Source of the DNA: Aedes albopictus
Taxonomy: Eukaryota > Arthropoda > Insecta > Diptera > Culicidae
NCBI RefSeq assembly: GCF_035046485.1
Contig: NC_085137.1
Location: 453,584,980 to 453,648,979 of the forward strand
Direction: 5' to 3'
Length of the DNA: 64,000 nucleotides
Below, piece after piece: positions 21,680 through 32,199 of this stretch (position 1 is the stretch's first letter; the number at the start of each line of letters is the position of its first letter). The notes beneath the pieces were generated by a model. It made no database searches. It saw only the letters and a program-made list of their open reading frames with translations, and was not told where the DNA came from. Both the position numbers and the translations under genes were made by a program.

Positions 21680-23200
21680 CTCCGATCAATTTCAGGGAGG
21701 AATCTCAGAATAAATTCCAGGAAAAAACTTAAAAGAATCTGCTGGAGAAATCCATGAATAAAATTGCGGGCTTATCTGTGCATTAACTTCTGTATGAAAC
21801 CCTGTAGGAACTTCTGCAAAAATCTCTGGTTGTTCAGAGAGGTTGTTGAGAGAGATCCCTGCAGAAACTTCTCAAGGAATCCATGATTGAAATGTACGAG
21901 GAATTTCAGAAAGAAATTCAGGAAGATTCCCTTAATGAATTCAAGAAGAAATCCTTAGGGATTTAGAGCTGGAGTCCCCGAAAGAATTCCAGCGGAAATT
22001 TGTAAAGGAATTCGAGATGGAAATCTTTTAAGCAAGGATTTTTAGAAGGAATCTACGAAAAATATCCAGGAGAAATCCCGAAAGAATTACCAGCAGGAAT
22101 CCTCAAAAGAATTCTAGTGGGAGTTTCCAAGAGAATTTGAAAAAGAATCCCCAAAGGATTTCTAAGAAGAATGAGCGAAAAGTACCTTAGAGGTATGTCT
22201 GGAGGAATTCCAGGAGAAATTCCTGAGAGAATTTTGGGAGGAATCTCCGACGGAATTCTAGGAAGAATCCCCGAAGGAATTCTAAGAGAAATCACCGCAG
22301 GAATTCCTGAAGGAATCATCGAAGGAAGTCTAGGAGGAATCTCCCAAGAAATTACAGGAGAAATTTCTGCAGAAATCCCAGAAGGAGCCACCGAAAGAAT
22401 TCTGGGAGAAATCTTCGAAGGAATTCCGAGCGGAAACCTGAAAGGTTTTCAAGAGGAAACTCCGAAGAATTCCAAGAGAAATCCTCATAGGAAGTCAGAA
22501 AGAATCCCCGAAGAAGAAAGTCTAGAATGAATCCACGAATTCTAGAAGGAATTTTCGAATTAATTCTTGGATGAATCACCGAATCAATTCAAGATGGAAA
22601 CTCCGACGGAATTCCAGGAGAAAGGATTTTCATTGAGAATTTAAGAAATTTCAGGATGAATCTTCGTAAAAAAATTAACGAGGAATCACCAATGGAATTC
22701 CAAAAGGAAACTTCAAAGTTATTCCAGGAGGAGTTTCCGTGTAAATTTTAGGATGAATCCCCGATGGAATATCAGGAAGAATACCCGAAGAAATTTCAGG
22801 AGGGAACTTTGAAGGAAGTCCAGCAGGAATCCACGAAGGAATTGCAAGACAAATCCAAAGGAAATCCCGAAGGAATCCACGACGGAATATCAAGAGGAAT
22901 CCCCGAAAGAATTTCAGGAGGAATCCATGAAGGAAGTCCACGAGTAATCCCCGAAGAAATTCCAGAAAGAATTTTCAAAGTAATTCGTGAAGGAATCCTC
23001 ACAAGATTTCTAGAAGGAACCATCGAAAAAAAAACCTAGAGGAATCTTCAAAGAAATTCCATGAGGAATTCCTGGATGAAATTGAAAAAGAATCTTCGAA
23101 GGAATTTTGGGGGAAACCCCAAAGGCATTTCAGAAGGAATCCCCGCAGGAATTATAAGAGCAAATTCCGAAAAACAAATCCCGCGTGAACCCCATGGCAT
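21680..23200. repeat. Degenerate 15-bp satellite (GAAGGAATTCC type)
   Basis: Diverged tandem units on a 15-bp register, for example GAAGGAATTCTAAGA and GCAGGAATTCCTGAA. The phase is seen in translations as loose five-residue repeats on both strands (112, 119, 88 and 91 codons), which are artefacts of the repeat. It shares the GGAATTCC core with the satellite at 24.2-29.0 kb and with the blocks at 32.2-33.7 and 38.3-39.6 kb. Confidence 0.8.
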
Positions 23201-24195
23201 GCAAAATACGAAATGAGCTCACCAATTTATTCGTTTGGAATGACAGGAGCTCGTAGCCTTCACTGATAAGACAAATCCATTAACTCTGCTCCTTCGAAAG
23301 GAACATTTTTATGTCAAGGATCTGCGTGAAACCATCACAAGATCAAACTTATTGAATTAAAGTTTTAAGGTGGTCCTCAGAACCTTCTCAAATCTAATAA
23401 GCCTTGAAAACATTTCTTGGGCATCTGCTGTGAAGAAACGTATAACTAGATAAGACCAACGCAATGTGATGCTGTGGGAGCTACTGCGTGATTGTACTTC
23501 TCCTCTGATGAACTGATAAATAAATTAGCAACGTCGATAAAGAAGAAAAGCATCATGGCTCTCCGTGTCAAGAAATTTGAAACACACGATACAAAGACTG
23601 ACTATTTGACTGCAGTCAAATAAAATGAAAAGGGAATTCGTGGATGTTCTCTAAGTGAGATTATGTATTGATTACGTAGATATTAGCTTTTTGAGGAATG
23701 TTGTGAAATGTAAACCAACTTTTGACCGTGTAGCGTAGTCCTACGTCAAGTGCCAGAACACTTTGTCCAAACATTTTGTAGTTCAGTTTTCATTGGAAAC
23801 TGGAAACATTGGAAGCCAACCCAAAACAATAGCGGCCAGTTATCTTTAATGCAGTAATCAGCCATCAAATTAGGGTTGTCATAGTTTCGGTCGACAAGGA
23901 GAGGAGACACCAAGTCTGCGGAATAAATTTTGCGCTTGATCGAGGAGGAAAGAAAAATGCAAATGAGTGCGTCATTACCATCTCAGTCTAGAGGGCTTGT
24001 CTCGCAGCTCGTCTCCGGAGGCTGCCACCGAGTCATTGATAGCTTGTTTTTGTTTCTTCGTTCCTACAGGATTCGAATATTGAGCTAGCTGACTGTTTTC
24101 GGAAGGAATCTGGGACGGGAGAGCTTTGAAGGAATAGCTTTGCCACCTTTGTTGGGTGAGTAAAGCCACTGGCTGGTATGACTTTCACGTATTAA
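23201..24195. other. Spacer between two satellite blocks
   Basis: About 1 kb of apparently single-copy sequence separates the degenerate 15-bp block from the large 12-bp block. Open frames are short and featureless. Confidence 0.45.
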
Positions 24196-24335
24196 CGCTG
24201 TGCAAAAGGAAAAAATCCTCTGAGAATTCCTCCGGAAATTCCTCCAAAAATTTCTCCGGAAAGTCCGCCGAAAGTTCTTCTAGAATTCTTTCGAAAATTT
24301 ATCCAGAAGTTCTTCCGGGAATTCCTTCGGGAACT

Positions 24336-27300
24336 TCTCTGGGAATTCTTCTGGGAGTTCCTCTGGGAATTCCCCCTGGAGTTCCTCTGGGAGTTCCTCT
24401 GGCAGTTCCTCTGAGAGTTCCTCTGGGAGTTCCTCTGAGAGTTCCTCTGGGAGTTCCTCTGGGTGTTCCTCTGGGAGTTCCTCTGCGAGTTCCTCTGGGA
24501 GTTCCTCTGGGAGTTCCTCTGGAAGTTCCTCTGGGAGTTCCTCTGGGAGTTCCTCTGGGAGTTCCTCTGGGAGTTCCTCTGGGAGTTCCTCTGAGAGTTC
24601 CTCTGGGAGTTCCTCTGGGAGTTCCTCTGGGAGTTCCTCTGGGAGTTCCTCGTTCCTCTGGGAGTTCCTCTGGGAGTACCTCTGGGAGTTCCTCTGGGAG
24701 TTCCTCGTTCCTCTGGGAGTTCCTCGTTCCTCTGGGAGTTCCTCTGGGAGTTCCTCTGGGAGTTCCTCTGGGAGTTCCTCTGGGAGTTCCTCTGGGAGTT
24801 CCTCTGGGAGTTCCTCTGGGAGTTCCTCTGGGAGTTCCTCTGGGAGTTCCTCTGGGAGTTCCTCTGGGAGTTCCTCTGGGAGTTCCTCTGGGAGTTCCTC
24901 TGGGAGTTCCTCTGGGAGTTCCTCTGGGAGTTCCTCTGGGAGTTCCTCTGGGAGTTCCTCTGGGAGTTCCTCTGGGAGTTCCTCTGGGAGTTCCTCTGGG
25001 AGTTCCTCTGGGAGTTCCTCTGGGAGTTCCTCTGGGAGTTCCTCTGGGAGTTCCTCTGAGAGTTCCTCTGGGAGTTCCTCTGGGAGTTCCTCTGTGAGTT
25101 CCTCTGGGAGTTCCTCTGGGAGTTCCTCTGGGAGTTCCTCTGGGAGTTCCTCTGGGAGTTCCTCTGGGAGTTCCTCTGGGAGTTCCTCTGGGAGTTCCTC
25201 TGGGAGTTCCTCTGGGAGTTCCTCTGGGAGTTCCTCTGGGAGTTCCTCTGCGAGTTCCTCTGGGAGTTCCTCTGGAAGTTACTCGTTCCTCTGGAAGTTC
25301 CTCTGGAAGTTCCTCTGGGAGTACCTCTGGGAGTTCCTCTGGGAGTTCCTCGTTCCTCTGGAAGTTCCTCTGGGAGTTCCTCTGGGAGTTCCTCTGGGAG
25401 TTCCTCTGGGAGTTCCTCTGAGAGTTCCTCTGGGAGTTCCTCTGGGAGTTCCTCTGGGAGTTCCTCTGGGAGTTCCTCTGGGAGTTCCTCTGGGAGTTCC
25501 TCTGGGAGTTCCTCCGGGAGTTCCTCTGGGAGTTCCTCCGGGACTTCCTCTGGGAGTTCCTCTGGGAGTTCCTCTGGGAGTTCCTCTGGGAGTTCCTCTG
25601 GGAGTTCCTCTGGGAGTTCCTCTGGGAGTTCCTCTGGGAGTTCCTCTGGGAGTTCCTCCGGGAGTTCCTCTGGGAGTTCCTCCGGGACTTCCTCTGGGAG
25701 TTCCTCTGGGAGTTCCTCTGGGAGTTCCTCTGGGAGTTCCTCTGGGAGTTCCTTTGGGAGTTCCTCTGGGAGTTCCTCTGGGAGTTCCTCTGGGAGTTCC
25801 TCCGGGACTTCCTCTGGGAGTTCCTCTGGGAGTTCCTCTGGGAGTTCCTCTGGGAGTTCCTCTGGGAGTTCCTCTGGGAGTTCCTCTGGGAGTTCCTCTG
25901 GGAGTTCCTCTGGGAGTTCCTTTGGGAGTTCCTCTGGGAGTTCCTCTGGGAGTTCCTCTGGGAGTTCCTCTGGGAGTTCCTCTGGGAGTTCCTCTGGGAG
26001 TTCCTCTGGGAGTTCCTCTGGGAGTTCCTCTGGGAGTGCCTCTGGGAGTGCCTCTGGGAGTTCCTCTGGGAGTTCCTCTGGGAGTTCCTCTGGGAGTTCC
26101 TCTGGGAGTTCCTCTGGGAGTTCCTCTGGGAGTTCCTCTGGGAGTTCCTCTGGGAGTTCCTCTGGGAGTTCCTCGTTCTTCTGGGAGTTCCTCTGGGAGT
26201 ACCTCTGGGAGTTCCTCTGGGAGTTCCTCGTTCCTCTGGGAGTTCCTCTGGGAGTTCCTCTGGGAGTTCCTCTGGGAGTTCCTCTGGGAGTTCCTCTGGG
26301 AGTTCCTCTGGGAGTTCCTCTGGGAGTTCCTCTGGGAGTTCCTCTGGGAGTTCCTCTGGGAGTTCCTCTGGGAGTTCCTCTGGGAGTTCCTCTGGGAGTT
26401 CCTCTGGGAGTTCCTCTGGGAGTTCCTCTGGGAGTTCCTCTGGGAGTTCCTCTGGGAGTTCCTCTGGGAGTTCCTCTGGGAGTTCCTCTGGGAGTTCCTC
26501 TGGGAGTTCCTCTGGGAGTTCCTCTGGGAGTTCCTCTGGGAGTTCCTCTGGGAGTTCCTCTGGGAGTTCCTCTGGGAGTTCCTCTGGAAGTTCCTCTGGG
26601 AGTTCCTCTGGGAGTTCCTCTGGGAGTTCCTCTGGGAGTTCCTCTGGGAGTTCCTCTGGGAGTTCCTCTGGGAGTTCCTCTGGGAGTTCCTCTGGGAGTT
26701 CCTCTGGGAGTTCCTCTGGGAGTTCCTCTGGGAGTTCCTCTGGGAGTTCCTCTGAGAGTTCCTGTGAGAGTTCCTCTGGGAGTTCCTCTGGGAGTTCCTC
26801 TGCGAGTTCCTCTGCGAGTTCCTCTGGGAGTTCCTCTGGTAGTTCCTCTGGGAGTTCTTCCTGGAGTTCTTCCTGGAGTTCTCCTGGGAGTTCCTCTGAG
26901 AGTTCCTCTGGGAGTTCCTCTGAGAGTTCCTCTGGGAGTTCCTCTGAGAGTTCCTCTGGGAGTTCCTCTGAGAGTTCCTCTGGGAGTTCCTCTGAGAGTT
27001 CCTCTGGGAGTTCCTCTGGGAGTTCCTCTGGGAGTTCCTCTGGGAGTTCCTCTGGGAGTTCCTCTGGGAGTTCCTCTGGGAGTTCCTCTGGGAGTTCCTC
27101 TGGGAGTTCCTCTGGGAGTTCCTCTGGGAGTTCCTCTGGGAGTTCCTCTGGTAGTTCCTCTGGGAGTTCCTCTGGGAGTTCCTCTGGGAGTTCCTCTGAG
27201 AGTTCCTGTGAGAGTTCCTCTGGGAGTTCCTCTGGGAGTTCCTCTGCGAGTTCCTCTGGGAGTTCCTCTGGTAGTTTCTCTGGGATTTCTTCCTGGAGTT

Positions 27301-27360
27301 CTTCCTGGAGTTCTCCTGGGAGTTCCTCTGAGAGTTCCTCTGGGAGTTCCTCTGAGAGTT
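24336..27360. repeat. Homogeneous 12-bp satellite core
   Basis: Roughly 250 tandem copies of TCTGGGAGTTCC, most identical, with scattered variants (GAGAG, GCGAG, CCGGGACT). Shorter units create TCGTTCC junctions at about 24650-24730, 25285-25355 and 26172-26235; each sits near a GGGAGTACC variant, so the junction blocks are copies of one another. A block starting TTCCTGTGAGAG at about 26759 recurs at about 27205, a segmental duplication of about 445 bp. Confidence 0.93.
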
Positions 27361-28830
27361 CCTCCGGGAATTCCCCTGGGAATTCCTTCGAGAATTCCCC
27401 TGGAAATTCCTCCGGGAATTCCCCTGGAAATTCCTCTGGGAATTCTCCTGGAAATTTATCCGGGAATTCCACTGGAAATTCCTCCGCTAATTTCCCTGGA
27501 AATTCCTCCGGGAATTCCCCTGGAAATTCCTCCGGGAATTCCCTTGGAAGTTCCTCCGGGAATTCCCTTGGAAGTTCCTCCGGGAATTCCCCTGGGAATT
27601 CCTCCGAGAATTCCCCTGGGAATTCCTCCGAGAATTCCCCTGGAAATTCCTCCGGGAATTCCCCTGAAAATTCCTCCGGGAATTCCCCAGAAAATTCCTC
27701 CGGAAATTCCCCTGTAAATTCCTCCGGGAATTCCCCTGAAAATTCCTCCGGGAATTCCCCAGAAAATTCCTCCGGAAATTCCCCTGGAAATTCCTCCGGG
27801 AATTCCCCTGGAAATTCCTCCGGGAATTCCCTTGGAAGTTCCTCTGGGAATTCCCTTGGAAGTTCCTCCGGGAATTCCCCTGGGAATTCCTCCGAGAATT
27901 CCCCTGGAAATTCCTCCGGGAATTCCCCTGAAAATTCCTCCGGGAATTCCCCAGAAAATTCCTCCGGAAATTCCCCTGGAAATTCCTCCAGGAATTTCCG
28001 AGGAAATTCCTCCGGGAATTCCCCAGAAAATTCCTCCGGGAATTCCCCAGATAATTCCTCCGGAAATTCCCCTAGAAATTCCTCCGGGAATTCCCCTGGA
28101 AATTCCTCCGGGAATTCCCCTGAAAACTCCTCCGGGAATTCCCCAGAAAATTCCTCCGGAAATTCCCCTGGAAATTCCTCCAGGAATTTCCGAGGAAATT
28201 CCTCCGGGAATTCCTCAGAAAATTCCTCCGGGAATTCCCCAGAAAATTCCTCCGGTAATTCCCCTGCAAATTCCTCCAGAAATTTCCGAGGAAATTCCTC
28301 CGGGAACTCCCCAGAAAATTCCTCCGGGAATTCCCCAGAAAATTCTTCCGGAAATTCCCCTGGAAATTCCTCCGGGAATTCCCCTGACAATTCCTCCGGG
28401 AATTCCCCAGAAAATTCCTCCGGAAATTCCCCTGGAAATTCCTCCAGAAATTTCCGAGGAAATTCCTCCGGGAACTCCCCAGAAAATTCCTCCGGGAATT
28501 CCCCAGAAAATTCTTCCGGAAATTCCCCTGGAAATTCCTCCGGGAATTCCCCTGACAATTCCTCCTGGAATTCCCCAGAAAATTCCTCCGGAAATTCCCC
28601 TGGAAATTCCTCCAGAAATTTCCGAGGAAATTCCTCCGGGAACTCCCCAGAAAATTCCTCCGGGAATTCCCCAGAAAATTCTTCCGGAAATTCCCCTGGA
28701 AATTCCTCCGGGAATTCCCCTGACAATTCCTCCGGGAATTCCCCAGAAAATTCCTCCGGAAATTCCCCTGGAAATTCCTCCGGGAATTCCCTCGGAAATT
28801 TCTTTGGGAATTCCCCTGGGATTTTCTAGG
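27361..28830. repeat. 24-bp satellite shoulder with palindromic GGGAATTCCC
   Basis: Units alternate GGGAATTCCCCT and GGAAATTCCTCC (24 bp, two diverged 12-mers). I count about 32 copies of the perfect palindrome GGGAATTCCC. More diverse than the 12-bp core and organised into a longer repeat at its right end. Confidence 0.88.
28284..28787. repeat. 168-bp higher-order repeat, three copies
   Basis: Seven 24-bp units form a 168-bp block repeated three times with few differences. The marker GGGAACTCCCC occurs at 28302, 28470 and 28638, exactly 168 bp apart. This indicates unequal crossing-over at the level of the block. Confidence 0.85.
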
Positions 28831-28985
28831 AACTCCTCCATGAATATATTAACTCCTTTAGGAATTCCTTCGAGACTCCTTCAAGAACTCCTTTCTCGTC
28901 CTCTTTCTGGAATTCCCTCTGATAATTCTGGGAATTCCTTTTGGTATTCATTCGAGAATTACTCTTGATATCCACCGAAAATTCC

Positions 28986-29211
28986 TCTGAGAATTTCTTT
29001 GGGATTTCGCCAGTGGTGTTTTCACAGAAAAGCTCGAAAAAACTACAATGCCTCTCTATTCTTGAATGCTAAAATAGAATCAGTATTTTTACCCATTGGA
29101 GCAAACGTCTCCAACAGAGAAGCGCGCCAATGAACCGGATGAATGAAGTTTAGGAAGTTCCGCTTGAATATATCGTAAAAATTAAATATTGTTTCCAGGC
29201 AGCCAATTAAT
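28986..29211. other. Spacer
   Basis: Short AT-rich segment between the satellite and the foldback element. Nothing recognised. Confidence 0.4.
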
Positions 29212-30051
29212 CGTCCCATAATAAATTAAAAATTTTCCATAAACAATTCGAAAATTGCCAATAAATAAATAGGGGCGGAAGCATTAATAAACTGTAAAAG
29301 TTCCATAAACAATTCAAAAAGCGCATAAATAAATCAAAACTTCCCATAAATGATTGATTTTCGAGCAATAAAAAATGTCAGAATTTCCACAAATAAATCA
29401 ACAATTGCAATAAAATACTATATTTTTTCCAACAAAAAATTTCGAACATACTACATCTTAGAACTATGATAGAAAAACTGAAACTATTGTGCAAATTAAC
29501 AGACAATCGCTTGCTGTCCGACTCGCTAACGCTCGTCGGACTTTAAAAAAGGATAACATCTCTGTTCGCATTATACCGGGCAAATTCTTTGATCTGTGGA
29601 TTGCCTAGAACCGAATCGACGCAGTTACGGCGCATCGGCGGCCTTCTGCCGCCTCAGTTCCTCAATCCTCTATGCGGCTTCGCCGCATGGCTTAACCGGT
29701 ACTGTTACTTTGCTCATTATTTCGTATTTATTGCTTAATTTTCAATTGCTTTTTTGATGTTTTTCAATTGGGAATTTTTAAATTATTTATGGAAAAATCA
29801 GATTTATTTATGGAAAATTTAAACTTTTTTTTGGAAAAAATAGAGTTTTTTATTGCAAAGGTTGATTTATTTGTGGAAATTCTGACATTTTTTATTGCTC
29901 GAAAATCAATTATTTATGGGAAGTTTTGAATTATTTATGCACTTTTTAATTTGTTTATGGAAATTTTATAGTTTATTATTGCTCCCTCCCCTACTTTTTT
30001 ATTGGCAATTTCTGATTTTGTTATGGAAAATGATCACTTTTTTATGAGTCG
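29212..30051. mobile_element. Foldback element with AT-rich arms and a GC-rich hairpin core
   Basis: Left arm (29212-29460) and right arm (about 29790-30051) are inverted copies. Shared blocks include TTTTCCATAA, AATTGCCAATAAA, TTGATTTTCGAGCAATAAAA and ATGTCAGAATTTCCACAAAT. Arms are dense in ATAAA. The centre has three GC-rich hairpins (29516-29541, 29637-29653, 29672-29688). No coding capacity. The target duplication is not clear, so ends are approximate. Confidence 0.72.
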
Positions 30052-30830
30052 TTTATATTTTAGCCATTGTTTCCATGCTTTTAGCTTTTCTCCGCTGCGT
30101 CCGGTTCCATTTAACCTCTGGCTGGGGCCGGTTATTGCCAAGCAAAGTTTATTTTTCGCTCCGTGATGATGAAGTGAGGGGCTTTCCCGACGCGAGAAAG
30201 AGTATATCAAAAAGCCATTTTTCGTGGCAGATGGGACTCGGCGCGGCACGGTGGGCGCCGTGGCACGCGTCCGGAAAGTTTTCTTCCACCTCGTGGAGTC
30301 ACATCCTGTGTACGTGCAGACACGTGTGAAATTTCACTCAATGAATTCTGTGTGCCCGGTGGGAGGGAGATAGTTTAGTGGAAGTAGCTTGAACTGCAGA
30401 TTTTTAACGCTGAATAGAGGTTTCTTTGTATGAGCTAATGAAAACTGCTTCAATGCACAAATTTGTTATGATTCAACTGGAATAATATTCACAACAGTGA
30501 TTGTAAACATGTAACTGGAACGGTTCAATGATTGCCAAATTCGATGAAATCACAACGCACTCGGAATATAATTATGCACGGTGCAAAAGCAATTATCTCG
30601 TTTACCGATTACGATACCGTAGAGGCGTAGAATAATGAGAAACGCGTTGGGGAACGTAGCACGCTGAAAAGCAGTTCGAGCCCCAACTAATTTAGTTTAT
30701 CCTGATCAGGGCGAAAATGGCTCGATTATTGTAAAGCACGTGTTCAAATACATGTTCTCTAGAATATGCTGAACTTAATAAACTCGATTGGCCGTTATTT
30801 GAGCTGTATGTCATATCTGCTACCCTACCC
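30052..30830. other. Low-copy intergenic DNA
   Basis: The first 300 bp are GC-richer with short featureless open frames on both strands. The remainder is AT-rich. No termini or RNA genes seen. Confidence 0.4.
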
Positions 30831-31446
30831 CATATAGCCACAGCTGTAAAGGTGTAGGTATTCAGCATGACTATTCTGAGGGTGACGGGTTCGATTCCCG
30901 GTCAGTTCTGGAACTTTTAGTCTAGGAAATTCCATTGAGTTTACCCATCACTATCATTCCTGCCACACGATATACCCGAGCAGGAGAAAAAAGCTGAAGA
31001 ATAACAAACTCAGGTATGGAAAACCGAATATCTACAACCTGGATGAGGTATTAAGAAGTTCTGCATAAGAGGTAAAATACCTAAAATAATAACTGGTGTG
31101 TATGCTGTGCATAACACATGAATAATGACATCAGGTATGGCAATACCTGAATAATAATCGGCGATTTGTCCATACAAATAGTGATTTTTTCATAATTGAA
31201 TAATACCTCAAGCAGTCCTCAACACCAATCCAATAACTCGTTGAGGTATTTTATCAATACCTACAAAATACCAAAGTAAGTTATTTCCAATACCAGGATA
31301 ACCGACCAATACCTTGTCTTGGTATGATACTTGATTTTGGTATGCTGCAGTTATGTGTCAGTTATTCGTTCCTGCTCGGGTACACATTCAAAAAGGTCAT
31401 TGGCAGAGAAAAACTTTCAGTTAATAACTGTGTAAGTGCTCCCATA
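30831..31446 (+). mobile_element. Diverged SINE split by a MITE
   Basis: Plus-strand copy of the SINE seen at 14665-14942. The head and body occupy 30831-30974 (A-box region, GGGTTCGATTCCCGG B box, GCCACACGATATA). The body resumes at 31381 with TACACATTC and GGTCATTGGCAGAG up to about 31446. A 406-bp MITE separates the two parts. Removing it and one TA restores the order found in the uninterrupted copies. Confidence 0.82.
30975..31380. mobile_element. TA-flanked MITE (CCCGAGCAGGA termini)
   Basis: Perfect termini CCCGAGCAGGA and TCCTGCTCGGG with TA duplicated at 30973-30974 and 31381-31382. The 406-bp interior is non-coding and filled with AATACC/GGTATT motifs in both orientations. The uninterrupted SINE copies supply the empty site GATATACACAT. 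Confidence 0.9.
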
Positions 31447-31464
31447 AAAAAATAAAATAGCTCC

Positions 31465-31560
31465 TCTAGCTCAAAAATCTGTATTTCATATAAAACGAAA
31501 TCTGTACGGATGCTCAAAAATCTGTATAATACAGATAAATCTGTATATATGACATCCCTG
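31465..31560. repeat. Fragment related to the hAT-like MITE at 45.5 kb
   Basis: Repeats of AAAATCTGTAT and a terminal ATCTGTATATATGACATCCCTG-like end correspond to the right end of the element at 45483-45873 (ATCTGTATATCTGGCATCTC). The left part is missing or decayed. Confidence 0.6.
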
Positions 31561-31912
31561 CGTACAGCAGACCGCATTGAGCATTGGAACTCCTTGCTGC
31601 CCTACATAAGAACTTCGACTGCATAGCTACCTTGAATCAGCATTAGCTGTGCTGTTCAAAAGCCTTCGGCTGTTAATTAGATTTTCAACTGCTTGAGGGG
31701 CGAAGCAATTAAAACGCTTTTCAACTGCTCTACAAATGCTAAGAGCAAAGAGTATGAGAGATATGTTATGCATTTGACAGCACATGCTGCTTCTCTCTTA
31801 CAGAATCTATGCCTCTGTTGACAAATTTGAACTTCTGAGTTGCTTTTTCGGTTTCCCTTATTCATCCAAAAACTCCGAAGCAAATATTGCTGCAGCTGGC
31901 TTGGATTGGGAG
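31561..31912. other. Spacer
   Basis: No recognisable feature. Short open frames on both strands without domains. Confidence 0.4.
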
Positions 31913-32199
31913 CACTCTCTCTCTCTCTCTTCTTGGCGTAACGTCCTCACTGGGACAAAGCCTGCTCCTCAGCTTAGTGTTCTATGAGCACTTCCACAGT
32001 TATTATCTGAGAGCTTCCTCGGCCAATGACCATTTTGCATGTGTATATCGTGTGGCAGGCACGAAGATACTCTATGCCCAAGGAAGTCAAGGAAATTTCC
32101 TTTACGAAAAGATCCTGGACCGACCGGGAATCGAACCCGTCACCCTCAGCATGGTCATGCTGAATACCCGTGCGTTTACCGCTTCGGCTATATGGGCCC
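31913..32199 (-). mobile_element. tRNA-derived SINE (Feilai-related)
   Basis: Nearly identical to the SINE at 14665-14942, with the tRNA-like head at its right end and a (GA)n tail (CT run on the plus strand at about 31914-31930). B box GGGTTCGATTCCCGG and body AACTGTGGAAGTGCTCATAG are intact. I did not find a clear target duplication. Confidence 0.85.

Larger units (their letters stand above)
24196..28985. repeat. Large composite satellite built on 12-bp and 24-bp units
   Basis: About 4.8 kb of tandem DNA. The outermost parts (24196-24335 and 28830-28985) are degenerate GGAATTCC-type repeats; the centre is a homogeneous 12-bp array and the right shoulder is a 24-bp array. All six frames stay open over long distances because the 12-bp unit has no stop in any frame, giving apparent proteins up to 1,475 codons (VPLG, SSGS or FLWE on the plus strand; PEEL, RGTP or NSQR on the minus strand). 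The peptide type changes along a single frame wherever a unit has an odd length, which selection on a protein would not allow. It is satellite DNA, not a gene. Confidence 0.92.

Noticed and set aside
21422..23039. Several 75-119-codon frames with GIPE-like repeats
   Set aside because: Artefacts of the 15-bp degenerate satellite.
24299..28726. A 1,475-codon minus-strand open frame and long plus-strand frames (553, 378, 317 and 313 codons)
   Set aside because: They lie wholly in 12/24-bp satellite DNA that lacks stops in all six frames. Peptide repeats switch type within one frame at odd-length units, which is not compatible with coding selection.
24336..28830. CRISPR-like array
   Set aside because: Tandem repeats without unique spacers, in an apparently eukaryotic sequence with no cas genes.
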